Assembly (NCBI RefSeq): GCF_000423465.1
Contig: NZ_KE384020.1
Span: forward strand, 203,409-267,408
DNA length: 64,000 bases
Direction: 5' to 3'
From: Propionicicella superfundia DSM 22317
GTDB lineage: Bacteria; Actinomycetota; Actinomycetes; Propionibacteriales; Propionibacteriaceae
In this document: positions 52,465 to 64,000 of the stretch, piece by piece
How positions within the stretch are numbered: the stretch's first letter is position 1
Layout: the number at the start of each line of letters is the position of its first letter
Notes under the pieces: generated by a model
Database searches by the model: none
Told to the model about the DNA's origin: nothing
What the model saw: the letters and a program-made list of their open reading frames with translations, nothing else
Position numbers and translations under genes: made by a program

Positions 52465-53127
52465 CTACCAGCCGCGAGCGCGCCATTCCGCCAGGTGCGG
52501 TCGTTCGGCGCCGAGCGTGGTGTCGTCCCCGTGCCCGGGATGCACCCGGGTCTCGTCGGGGAAGGCGCCGAAGATCTTGGTCTCCAGGTCGCCCATGAGG
52601 CTGGCGAAGTCGCGGGGCGAACGGGTCCGGCCCGGTCCGCCCGGGAACAGGGAGTCGCCGGTGAACAGGTGCGTCTCGTCCCCGCGGTACAGGAGGGCCA
52701 CCGACCCCGGCGTGTGACCGACGAGGCCGACGACCTCCACCTGCGTGTCCCCGAACCCGATCACGTCGCCGTCCCAGACGCCGGTGAGTTCGCCCGTCGT
52801 GGCGTCATTGCGGATCGCGGACGCGTCAGGGGCGCCGGCGTACAGCCGGGCTCCCGTCGCGACCGCGAGGTCGGCGAGAGCGCCGATGTGGTCGTGGTGC
52901 CGGTGGGTCGTGACGATGGCGTCGACGTGCCTGCCCTCGACGAGGCGTCGCAGGATCTGCGGCCGGGCGGCCGCGTCGATCAGCAGGCTGCCCGACGACG
53001 CGACCAGCAGGTACGCGTTGTTGTCCATCGTGCCCACCGACTGCTTGTACAACGTCACGGTCGGCGACACAGCCTCGGCGTACGGTTCGCCGTCAGGCTC
53101 GACGTGGGCGAGTCCGGTAGCACCCAT
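52465..53127 (-). CDS. Metallo-beta-lactamase-fold hydrolase
   Basis: 220 residues, ATG preceded by AAGGGGAA. Metal-site motif THRHHDHIGAL, GHTPGSVALLY, FTGDSLFPGG and the final HPGHGDDTT are as in glyoxalase II-type enzymes. The position between uvrB and uvrA is kept in mycobacteria. It may hydrolyse a thioester or mycothiol adduct; the substrate is unknown. Second gene of a two-gene minus-strand unit. Confidence 0.85.
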   Translation of the reverse strand: MGATGLAHVEPDGEPYAEAVSPTVTLYKQSVGTMDNNAYLLVASSGSLLIDAAARPQILRRLVEGRHVDAIVTTHRHHDHIGALADLAVATGARLYAGAPDASAIRNDATTGELTGVWDGDVIGFGDTQVEVVGLVGHTPGSVALLYRGDETHLFTGDSLFPGGPGRTRSPRDFASLMGDLETKIFGAFPDETRVHPGHGDDTTLGAERPHLAEWRARGW

Positions 53128-53143
53128 CTCGTTCCCCTTCTGC

Positions 53144-53866
53144 TCAGATGATCGGTCGCGGGCCGAGAGCGCCCGTCGACGTGACGGCATCCGCCGATGT
53201 CCTCCCCGACAACCAGCCGACGAGCCCGGCGACCGAACCGGACACGGTCGGCGCGGCCGGGTCGGGAGGGCCGATGACGGCGGCGTCCCCGTCAGGAGTC
53301 TCTATGCGGCACGGGCATTCGCCCGGGACGTCGCGCAGTCGGCGGATGCACCAGCGCAACAGCCACAGGGCCGTCTCCTCCTCGACGTCGGCGAGGTCGA
53401 AGCCGCAGTCCAGATCCACGTGGTGGAGGACGACCTCGCTCAGCCTGCTGAGGACGATGAAGGCGACCGGGTAGAGCTGGTGGTCGAAGCGTACGGGCTC
53501 GTCCCACTGCTCGGGTCGCAGCCTGTCGAACGCCCCCGCGAGGCGGGAGGCGCTCGTGTCGAGATCGATCTGCAGCTCCAGCGGTGTCTGCTCCGAACCT
53601 CGCTCGATGGCCCAGGCGCGGCTCTCGTCGCCGGGGTACATCGCGACGGTCGTACCGTCGACGACGCCTTCGACGATGCCGCGATAGGCGTCGGCGTTGC
53701 GGGCCAGGTGCGCCGCGACGTGGGCGCGCGTCCACCCCGGGAGGTGCGAAGAGCCCTCCCAGTCCTCGTCGGAGATCTGGATGGTGTCGCCCAGCAGTCG
53801 CTGGGTCGCCTCCAGCTTGAGCTGACGCAAGTCCGCCATCGGAAGGTGGTGGGCCGTCAAGTCCAT
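53144..53866 (-). CDS. DinB/maleylpyruvate isomerase-like (mycothiol-dependent family) protein
   Basis: 240 residues. N-terminal helical DinB-type domain with the metal histidine in SHLPGWTRAHVAAHLARNAD, a second in LSEVVLHHVDLDCGF, and a C-terminal SCP2-like part. These match the maleylpyruvate isomerase family, which uses mycothiol. Next to a metallo-beta-lactamase-fold gene it suggests a thiol-linked detoxification pair. Confidence 0.8.
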   Translation of the reverse strand: MDLTAHHLPMADLRQLKLEATQRLLGDTIQISDEDWEGSSHLPGWTRAHVAAHLARNADAYRGIVEGVVDGTTVAMYPGDESRAWAIERGSEQTPLELQIDLDTSASRLAGAFDRLRPEQWDEPVRFDHQLYPVAFIVLSRLSEVVLHHVDLDCGFDLADVEEETALWLLRWCIRRLRDVPGECPCRIETPDGDAAVIGPPDPAAPTVSGSVAGLVGWLSGRTSADAVTSTGALGPRPII

Positions 53867-53872
53867 GACCCC

Positions 53873-53924
53873 ACGGTACTGCCCCGGACGCCCCGGCCGC
53901 AGTGTCGGTCGGGGCACCTAGCAT
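53873..53924. promoter_or_regulatory. Divergent leaderless promoters between the DinB-like gene and uvrA
   Basis: In the 65-bp gap, the minus strand has TACCGT (53878-53873) 6 nt before ATG 53866, and the plus strand has TAGCAT (53919-53924) 7 nt before GTG 53932. Both are TANNNT elements and neither gene has a ribosome-binding site. Confidence 0.6.
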
Positions 53925-53931
53925 GTTCGTC

Positions 53932-56856
<2,925 letters not shown>

Positions 56857-56858
56857 CC

Positions 56859-58775
56859 ATGGCCGGAACGGTGAGTTGGCGGCCGCGCAACATCCCGGCC
56901 GAACCGGGCGTGTACCGGTTCAGCGACGAGCGTGGGCAGGTCATCTACGTCGGCAAGGCGAAGTCGCTGCGCAGCCGTCTCGGCAGCTACTTCGCCGCCC
57001 CCCGGACGCTGCTGCCCCGCACGGCGACGATGGTCGCGACGGCGCGCGACGTCGAATGGACCGTGGTGCGCAACGAGTTGGAGGCGCTGCAGCTCGAATA
57101 CACCTGGATCAAGCAGTACGAGCCGCGGTTCAACATCAAGTACCGCGACGACAAGTCCTACCCGTGGCTCGCGATCACCTGGGACGACGAGTACCCGCGC
57201 GTGTTCGTCGGGCGCGGGGCGAAACGGAAGGGCACCCGCTACTTCGGCCCGTTCAGCCTCGCCTGGGCCGTCCGTGAGACGGTGAACACACTGCTGAGCG
57301 CCTTCCCGATGCGGTCGTGCAGCAACGGGGTCTTCCGCAACGCCGTCTCCAGCGGCAGGCCGTGCCTGCTGGGTCACATCGGCAAGTGCGCCGCACCGTG
57401 CGTCGCCCGTGTGACCGCCGAGGAGCACCGCGAGATCGTCGGTGATTTCATCGGGTTCTGGACCGGGCACGGACGAGAGCTCGAGCGCAAGCTGACAGCC
57501 GACATGGAGCGTGCCTCCGCGTCGACCCAGTACGAGCTGGCCGCGGCCAGGCGCGACCAGCTCCGGGCCCTGCGGGCGGCGACCGAGCGCAACGCCATCG
57601 TCCTGCCCGACGGCACCGACGTCGACGTGGTCGCGATGGTGCTGGACCCGCTGGAGGTGGCCGTCCAGGTGTTCCAGGTGCGCGACGGCCGCGTGCGGGC
57701 CGAGCGGGGCCAGGTGGCCGATCGCACCGACGACGCCGACGTGGCCGAGCTCCTCCCGCAGTTCCTCGTCGGGCTGTACGCCGACGTCGAGGAGGCCGGC
57801 ATCCCGCGGGAGATCCTCGTGCAGGAGCCACCGGACGACGCGGAGGTGCTGGCCGAGCTGCTGACCGAGATCCGCGGCGCGAAGGTGAGGGTGCGGGTGC
57901 CGCAGCGCGGGCCGAAGCGCGACCTTCTCGACACGGTCACCCGGAACGCGACCGAGACGCTCGCCCAGCACAAGACGAAGCGGGCCGCAGACCTGACGAC
58001 GCGCAGCAGGGCCCTCGACGAGCTGCAGGCGGCGCTCGGCCTGGACACGCCGCCGCTACGGATCGAGTGCTTCGACATCTCCCACCTGCAGGGCACCGAG
58101 CCGGTGGCGTCCATGGTCGTCTTCGAGGACGGGTTGCCGCAGAAGGCCGAGTATCGCCGGTTCCTCATCCGGTCCACCGACGGGAACGACGACGTCGGCG
58201 CGATGCACGAGGTGATCACCCGGCGGCTGCGGCGGCTGCTGGACGACCGCGAGGCGTTGCGGACGGCGACCGAGAAGCATCGGTTCCACTACGAGCCGTC
58301 GCTGCTGGTGGTCGACGGGGGAGCGCCGCAGGTGGCCGCCGCCGAGCAGGCACGCGCCGAGCTCGGGGTCGAGGCGATCTCCGTCGTGGGGCTCGCCAAG
58401 CGGCTGGAGGAGGTGTGGGTTCCGGGTGAGGAGTACCCGGTCATCCTGCCGCGCACGAGCGAGGGGCTGTACCTGCTGCAGCGGGTCCGCGACGAGGCGC
58501 ACCGGTTCGCGATCACGCACCACCGGGCCCGGCGGAGCCGCTCCATGGTCGAATCGGTCCTCGACGACGTTCCCGGTCTCGGCGAGGTGCGGCGCAAGGC
58601 GTTGCTGAGCCGGTTCGGGAGCCTGCGGAAGCTGCGCGCGGCCAGCGAGGACGAACTGGCGTCGGTTCCGGGCATCGGAGGCGTCACGGCGGCAGCCATC
58701 ACGCAGACGCTGGCGGCGCGTGCCCCCACCGAGGGGGTGAACGTGACCACCGGCGAGGTTGTCGAGAGCCCATAA
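56859..58775 (+). CDS. uvrC: Excinuclease ABC subunit C
   Basis: 638 residues. N-terminal GIY-YIG nuclease ([20 protein letters not shown]), a cysteine cluster CSNGV...[13 protein letters not shown], a UVR motif at about 215-245, an RNase H-like nuclease ([19 protein letters not shown]) and tandem helix-hairpin-helix motifs ([29 protein letters not shown]). It makes both incisions. It starts 2 nt after uvrA. Confidence 0.96.
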   Translation: MAGTVSWRPRNIPAEPGVYRFSDERGQVIYVGKAKSLRSRLGSYFAAPRTLLPRTATMVATARDVEWTVVRNELEALQLEYTWIKQYEPRFNIKYRDDKSYPWLAITWDDEYPRVFVGRGAKRKGTRYFGPFSLAWAVRETVNTLLSAFPMRSCSNGVFRNAVSSGRPCLLGHIGKCAAPCVARVTAEEHREIVGDFIGFWTGHGRELERKLTADMERASASTQYELAAARRDQLRALRAATERNAIVLPDGTDVDVVAMVLDPLEVAVQVFQVRDGRVRAERGQVADRTDDADVAELLPQFLVGLYADVEEAGIPREILVQEPPDDAEVLAELLTEIRGAKVRVRVPQRGPKRDLLDTVTRNATETLAQHKTKRAADLTTRSRALDELQAALGLDTPPLRIECFDISHLQGTEPVASMVVFEDGLPQKAEYRRFLIRSTDGNDDVGAMHEVITRRLRRLLDDREALRTATEKHRFHYEPSLLVVDGGAPQVAAAEQARAELGVEAISVVGLAKRLEEVWVPGEEYPVILPRTSEGLYLLQRVRDEAHRFAITHHRARRSRSMVESVLDDVPGLGEVRRKALLSRFGSLRKLRAASEDELASVPGIGGVTAAAITQTLAARAPTEGVNVTTGEVVESP

Positions 58776-58776
58776 T
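58771..58776 (+). promoter_or_regulatory. Putative leaderless-type -10 before rapZ
   Basis: CATAAT overlaps the uvrC stop and ends 6 nt before GTG 58783. A GGAGGG lies between but is only 1-2 nt from the GTG, too close for normal ribosome binding. Confidence 0.5.
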
Positions 58777-58782
58777 GGAGGG

Positions 58783-59655
58783 GTGTCGAGCACTCTCGTC
58801 CCAGCCGATCCGCGCGTCGTCGTGATCACCGGCTTGTCCGGTGCCGGTCGCCGGACTGCATCGCACGCCCTGGAGGACCACGGTTGGTACGTGGTCGACA
58901 ATCTCCCGCCGGCGATGCTTCCCGACCTCCTCGCGACGGTCTCCAAATACAAGATCAACCGCGTGGCGGTCGTGCTGGACGTCCGCACGCGGGCCCTGTT
59001 CGACCAGATCCCGGCCGCCTTCGACCAGTTGGCGGACATGGGAGTGCGGCCGGAGATCCTGTTCCTGGAGGCGTCGGATCCGGTGATCGTGGCCCGGCAG
59101 GAGTCGGTGCGGCGACCGCATCCGCTGCAGGGCGACGGGCCGCTGCTGTCCGGGATCTCCCGTGAGCGCCGGATGCTGGCCGCGTTGCGGGCGGCGGCGG
59201 ACCTGGTCATCGACACGTCGGACCAGAACGTCCATCAACTGGCGGCGCGCGTCGTGCACACCTACGGCGGGCCGAGCAGCGAACTGCGGTGGGTCATCGA
59301 GTCGTTCGGTTTCAAGAACGGCATCCCGCTGGACGCGGACATCGTGATGGACGTCCGGTTCCTGCCGAACCCGCACTGGGTCCCCGATCTCCGCCCTCAG
59401 ACAGGCCTGTCGCGAGCGGTGAGCGACTACGTGCTCGGGCAGCCCGGCGCGGCGGCGTTCCTGGACCAACTGGAGTCGCTGCTGGTCATCATGACCGAGG
59501 GGTTCGTCCGCGAGGGGAAGCGCTTCGGCCTCCTCGCCATCGGCTGCACCGGAGGCAAGCACCGCAGCACCGCCATCAGCGAGGAGATGGGTCGCCGGCT
59601 GCGGGAACGGGGTGTCGCCACGCAGGTGATCCACCGCGACCTCGGCCTGGAGTGA
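58783..59655 (+). CDS. rapZ: RapZ/YvcJ family nucleotide-binding protein
   Basis: 290 residues from GTG 58783. P-loop GLSGAGRRTAS (residues 17-27) has Arg in place of the usual Lys-Ser, as in several actinobacterial relatives. WYVVDNLPPAMLP, FGFKNGIPLDAD and the C-terminal GCTGGKHRSTAI are family motifs. In E. coli RapZ binds small RNAs and controls GlmS; in Gram-positives the yvcJ-yvcK-whiA trio links to cell-envelope metabolism and sporulation or division. Confidence 0.94.
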   Translation: MSSTLVPADPRVVVITGLSGAGRRTASHALEDHGWYVVDNLPPAMLPDLLATVSKYKINRVAVVLDVRTRALFDQIPAAFDQLADMGVRPEILFLEASDPVIVARQESVRRPHPLQGDGPLLSGISRERRMLAALRAAADLVIDTSDQNVHQLAARVVHTYGGPSSELRWVIESFGFKNGIPLDADIVMDVRFLPNPHWVPDLRPQTGLSRAVSDYVLGQPGAAAFLDQLESLLVIMTEGFVREGKRFGLLAIGCTGGKHRSTAISEEMGRRLRERGVATQVIHRDLGLE

Positions 59656-60596
59656 TGGTGTCGCACCCGCCCTCGGCGGCGGCGCTCGGAGGGGGGCACG
59701 GGCTGTCCGCGTCCCTCTCGGCGCTGCGCCGCATCACCGACCGGCTGACGGCGATCGTGACGGTCGCCGACGACGGCGGCTCCTCGGGCCGGCTGCGGGA
59801 GGAGTTCGACATCCTCCCGCCGGGAGACCTGCGGATGGCGCTGGCTGCGCTGTGCGGCGACGACCGGATCGGGCGGAGCTGGGCCGACATCCTGCAGTCG
59901 CGGTTCCGCGGCGACGGACCGCTCGGCGGGCACGCGATCGGGAACCTCCTCATCGCGGGGCTGTGGCAGCGATTCGACCCGGTCACCGGGCTCGACATGG
60001 TCGCGGAACTGCTGCACTCCCTCGGGCGGGTGCTGCCGATGTCGCTGGTCCCCCTGGCGATCGAGGCGGACGTCCTCGGGGTCTCCCACGAGACGCCCGA
60101 CGAGGTCACGGTGGTGCGCGGCCAGGCGACCGTGGCGAAGACGCGAGGGGCCGTGCAGCGGGTGCGACTCCTGCCCGCCGATCCGCCCGCGGCCCCGGCC
60201 GCCGTCGCGGCGGTGCGCGAGGCCGACTTCGTGATCCTGGGCCCCGGGTCGTGGTTCACCTCGGTCATCCCGCACCTGTTGGTCCCCGACCTCGCCGACG
60301 CGATCGTGAACACCCGCGCGCACCGCATCCTCACCCTCAACATCGAGGCGGCGGCCGAGACGGCGGGCCTGACCGCCGGGCGGCACATCGAGGTGCTCGC
60401 CGAGCATGCCCCCACACTGCGGCTGGACACGGTCCTCGCCGATGTGCGGCTGTCCAGGTCCGACCGTCATATCCAGCGTTTCGTGGAGTCTCTTGGAGGA
60501 CGGCTGATGATCGCCGACGTGGCGATGAGAGACGGCACTGCGCGCCACGACCCGAACAGGCTCGCCGCCGCGTACGCCGAAATCATGGGCCTGTAG
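59655..60596 (+). CDS. yvcK: YvcK/CofD-like gluconeogenesis factor
   Basis: 313 residues, ATG overlapping the rapZ stop by one base (TGATG). CofD-like fold: ALGGGHGLSASLSALR, VTVADDGGSSGRLREE, PPGDLRMALAAL, GHAIGNLLIAGL and VILGPGSWFTSVIPHL. It binds UDP-sugars and is needed for cell shape on gluconeogenic carbon sources. Middle gene of the rapZ-yvcK-whiA unit. Confidence 0.94.
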   Translation: MVSHPPSAAALGGGHGLSASLSALRRITDRLTAIVTVADDGGSSGRLREEFDILPPGDLRMALAALCGDDRIGRSWADILQSRFRGDGPLGGHAIGNLLIAGLWQRFDPVTGLDMVAELLHSLGRVLPMSLVPLAIEADVLGVSHETPDEVTVVRGQATVAKTRGAVQRVRLLPADPPAAPAAVAAVREADFVILGPGSWFTSVIPHLLVPDLADAIVNTRAHRILTLNIEAAAETAGLTAGRHIEVLAEHAPTLRLDTVLADVRLSRSDRHIQRFVESLGGRLMIADVAMRDGTARHDPNRLAAAYAEIMGL

Positions 60597-60616
60597 GGCT
60601 CGCCGCGACGGAATGA

Positions 60617-60622
60617 GATGAT
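60617..60622 (+). promoter_or_regulatory. Possible -10 before whiA
   Basis: GATGAT ends 6 nt before ATG 60629. It deviates from TANNNT in the first base, so this is a weak call; whiA also lacks a ribosome-binding site. Confidence 0.3.
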
Positions 60623-60628
60623 GCGCAG

Positions 60629-61615
60629 ATGGCAATGACCGATCAGGTGAAGTCCGAACTCGCCGCCGTCCCTGTGACCAAGCCGTGCTGCCGGAAGGCA
60701 GAGCTCGTGGCGATGCTGCGGTTCGCCGGGGGGCTCCACATCGCCGGGGGCCGTCTCGTCGTCGAGGCGGAGTTCGACACGGGCGCGGCGGCGCGGCGGC
60801 TGCGGGCGTTCGTGCTCGACCTGTACGGCTTCGGGAGCGAGCTCATCGTCGTCAGCGGCTCCCAGCTCAAGCGCGGCGCCAGGTACGTCGTCCGCCTCAT
60901 CCACGACGGTGAGTCGCTGGCCCGTCAGACGGGACTGATCGACGGTCACGGACGACCTGTCCGCGGGCTGCCGTCCTCGGTCGTCGGGGGCGGTATCTGC
61001 GACGGCGTCGCCGCGTGGCGCGGTGCGTTCCTCGCCCACGGCTCGCTCACCGAGCCCGGCCGCTCGATGTCGCTGGAGATCAGCGCACCGGGTTCGGAGT
61101 CCGCGCTCGCCCTGGTCGGGATCGCGCGTCGGCTGGGAGTGCCGGCGAAGGCGCGGGAGGTACGCGGCATCGACCGTGTCGTCGTGCGGGACGGCGACGC
61201 GATCGCCGCCATGCTGACCAGGCTCGGCGCACACGAGTCCGTCCTGGCGTGGGAGGAGCGGCGGCTGCGCCGCGAGGTGCGTGCCTCGGCGAATCGGCTG
61301 GCCAACTTCGACGATGCCAACCTGCGGCGTTCGGCCAGGGCGGCGGTCGCCGCCGGCGTGCGTGTCCGTCGAGCGCTGGAGATCCTCGGCGACGACGTCC
61401 CCGAGCACCTGCTCGTCGCGGGCCGGCTGCGGCTGGAGCATCAGCAGGCCAGCCTCGAAGAACTCGGGCAGCACCACAATCCACCGCTGACCAAGGACGC
61501 GGTGGCGGGCCGTATCCGTCGCCTTCTCGCCACCGCCGACAAACGCGCCGCCGACCTCGGAATCCCGACCACCGAGGACGCTCTGACGCCCGAGATGCGC
61601 GACGGTGAGGATTGA
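60629..61615 (+). CDS. whiA: Sporulation/division regulator WhiA
   Basis: 328 residues. N-terminal LAGLIDADG-like domain ([36 protein letters not shown]) and C-terminal helix-turn-helix ([32 protein letters not shown]). WhiA works with WhiB-type proteins to turn on division genes such as ftsZ in actinomycetes. A second in-frame ATG is at 60635. Confidence 0.95.
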   Translation: MAMTDQVKSELAAVPVTKPCCRKAELVAMLRFAGGLHIAGGRLVVEAEFDTGAAARRLRAFVLDLYGFGSELIVVSGSQLKRGARYVVRLIHDGESLARQTGLIDGHGRPVRGLPSSVVGGGICDGVAAWRGAFLAHGSLTEPGRSMSLEISAPGSESALALVGIARRLGVPAKAREVRGIDRVVVRDGDAIAAMLTRLGAHESVLAWEERRLRREVRASANRLANFDDANLRRSARAAVAAGVRVRRALEILGDDVPEHLLVAGRLRLEHQQASLEELGQHHNPPLTKDAVAGRIRRLLATADKRAADLGIPTTEDALTPEMRDGED

Positions 61616-61694
61616 TCACATCGCCGGTTGGCGTCGGTCTCGTGCCGGTATCCGGTCAGGTTTCCCGGCGGCGTGATCACCTCGGAATATTCGT

Positions 61695-62771
<1,077 letters not shown>

Positions 62772-62784
62772 GTCGGGGCCCTGG

Positions 62785-63978
62785 GTGAAGTCGATCGAAG
62801 AACTCGGCGATCTCACCGGGAAGCGAGTGCTGATCCGGTGCGATTTCAATGTCCCGCTCGATGGCGACCGCATCACCGATGACGGTCGCATCAGGGCAGC
62901 CCTCCCGACCCTCACGAAGCTGCGTGAGGCCGGGGCTCGAGTCATCGTCATGGCTCACCTGGGGCGCCCGAAGGGCACCGTCAACCCCGCGTTCTCGCTC
63001 GCCCCGGCCGCTGCGCGGCTGGGGGAGCTGCTGGGGATCGACGTGGCGCTGGCCGCCGACGTCGTCGGGCCGTCTGCGCAGGCCACCGTCGCTGCGCTCG
63101 GAGACGGCGACGTCGCGCTGCTGGAGAACGTCCGGTACGAACCGGGCGAGGAGTCCAAGGACGAGGCCGAGCGCGTGGCGCTGGCCGAGAAGTACGCGGC
63201 CCTGGCCGACGTGTTCGTGTCCGACGGCTTCGGCGTGGTCCACCGCAAGCAGGCGTCCGTCTACGACGTCGCGAAGCTGCTGCCGAGCGCGGCCGGCCTC
63301 CTGGTCGCCAAGGAGGTCTCCGTCCTCGAGAAGCTCGTCAACGACCCGGAGCGTCCCTCCGTCGTCGTGCTCGGCGGGGCGAAGGTGGCCGACAAACTGG
63401 CGGTGATCGAGAATCTCCTGAAGACGGCCGACACGCTGATCGTGGGTGGCGGCATGGCGTACACCTTCTTGAAGTCGCGGGGGCTCGAGGTCGGTACCTC
63501 CATCCTGGACGCCGAGAAGGTGGACACGGTGAAGGGCTACCTCGCGACGGCCGCCGCCACCGGGAAGAAGCTCCTGCTGCCGGTGGACATCGTCGTGGCC
63601 CCGGAGTTCTCCAACGATGCTCCCGCCACGGTCGTCCCCGTCGAGGCGATCCCCGCCGACCAGATGGGGCTCGACATCGGCCCGGCGACCGCGCAGGCGT
63701 TCGCCGCGGCGATCTCCGAGGCGAAGACGGTCTTCTGGAACGGGCCGATGGGCGTGTTCGAGATGCCGACGTTCTCCAAGGGCACGAAGGCCATTGCGAC
63801 AGCGCTGGCCGAGACGGAGGCGTTCACCGTGATCGGCGGCGGCGACTCCGCAGCGGCGGTCCGCCAGTTGGGGTTCTCCGACGACCAGTTCGGTCACATC
63901 TCCACCGGCGGCGGTGCGTCGCTGGAGTACCTGGAAGGCAAGGAATTGCCCGGTCTGGCCGTCCTTGAGGAGGACTGA
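62785..63978 (+). CDS. pgk: Phosphoglycerate kinase
   Basis: 397 residues from GTG 62785. [42 protein letters not shown], then [20 protein letters not shown] and [13 protein letters not shown]. It makes ATP from 1,3-bisphosphoglycerate. 13 nt after gap, 2 nt before tpiA. Confidence 0.97.
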   Translation: MKSIEELGDLTGKRVLIRCDFNVPLDGDRITDDGRIRAALPTLTKLREAGARVIVMAHLGRPKGTVNPAFSLAPAAARLGELLGIDVALAADVVGPSAQATVAALGDGDVALLENVRYEPGEESKDEAERVALAEKYAALADVFVSDGFGVVHRKQASVYDVAKLLPSAAGLLVAKEVSVLEKLVNDPERPSVVVLGGAKVADKLAVIENLLKTADTLIVGGGMAYTFLKSRGLEVGTSILDAEKVDTVKGYLATAAATGKKLLLPVDIVVAPEFSNDAPATVVPVEAIPADQMGLDIGPATAQAFAAAISEAKTVFWNGPMGVFEMPTFSKGTKAIATALAETEAFTVIGGGDSAAAVRQLGFSDDQFGHISTGGGASLEYLEGKELPGLAVLEED

Positions 63979-63980
63979 CG

Positions 63981-64000
63981 ATGAGTCGCAAACCGCTCAT
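63981..64000 (+). CDS. tpiA: Triosephosphate isomerase, first codons only
   Basis: Only 20 bases lie in the window, encoding MSRKPL. The strong GAGGAGG site, the family-typical MSRKPL start and the gap-pgk-tpiA order support the call; the rest is outside the window. Confidence 0.8.

Noticed and set aside
53923-53931. ATG three codons upstream of the uvrA GTG
   Set aside because: It falls inside the predicted -10 element, and UvrA proteins begin near the (M)[13 protein letters not shown] segment.

Overview
The window is a high-GC, gene-dense stretch of an actinomycete chromosome. Evidence: a complete actinobacterial-type dcw (division and cell wall) cluster running from mraZ to a Wag31-type divIVA with sepF; the order pyk / pdtaR / polA / rpsA / coaE / uvrB / uvrA / uvrC / rapZ / yvcK / whiA / gap / pgk / tpiA; a 1594-residue NAD-dependent glutamate dehydrogenase; a mycothiol-type (DinB/maleylpyruvate isomerase-like) protein; and many start codons placed 6-8 nt after a TANNNT -10 element, as in leaderless actinobacterial transcripts. 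A propionibacterium-like lineage is my best guess, but this is inference and not proven by the sequence.

Layout. 1-4036: the end of a CaiB-type CoA-transferase gene and fixABCX, tightly coupled, encoding an electron-transferring flavoprotein system. 4107-8891: the giant glutamate dehydrogenase. 8872-13237 (minus strand): moxR, a DUF58 protein and a membrane transglutaminase in one operon, divergent from the dcw cluster. 13433-31525: mraZ, rsmH, ftsL-like, ftsI, murE, murF, mraY, murD, ftsW, murG, murC, ftsQ, ftsZ, pgeF, sepF, yggT, divIVA. These make lipid II and build the divisome. An array of four MraZ boxes sits in front of mraZ. 31649-35007: a DksA/TraR zinc-finger protein, lspA, an RluD-type pseudouridine synthase and pyruvate kinase.

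35084-39898 is the accessory part. It holds a 56-codon small gene with two cysteines, coupled to a DsbA/FrnE-type gene and a tetR gene; then an ArsR-ArsC fusion gene divergent from chrA and a CoA-disulfide-reductase-like flavoprotein gene. Promoters in this part share a GTCAAGAT half-site, and the arsR-arsC/chrA promoters are superimposed in an almost symmetric bidirectional element. 40220-41846: a DeoC-like aldolase gene and a convergent GntR/HutC regulator gene. 42010-42092: tRNA-Leu(CAA). 42211-45196: a PdtaR-type antiterminator response regulator gene, then a minus-strand group (HD-domain protein, small membrane protein, SatD-like protein, PaaI-type thioesterase).

45263-64000 is housekeeping: DNA polymerase I, ribosomal protein S1, CoaE, UvrB, UvrA and UvrC (with a metallo-beta-lactamase-fold gene and a DinB-like gene on the minus strand between uvrB and uvrA), RapZ, YvcK, WhiA, and the glycolytic genes gap, pgk and the first bases of tpiA. 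No insertion sequences, prophage genes, CRISPR arrays or rRNA genes were seen. All functions are assigned by recognising family motifs in the translated sequence; no database search was possible.
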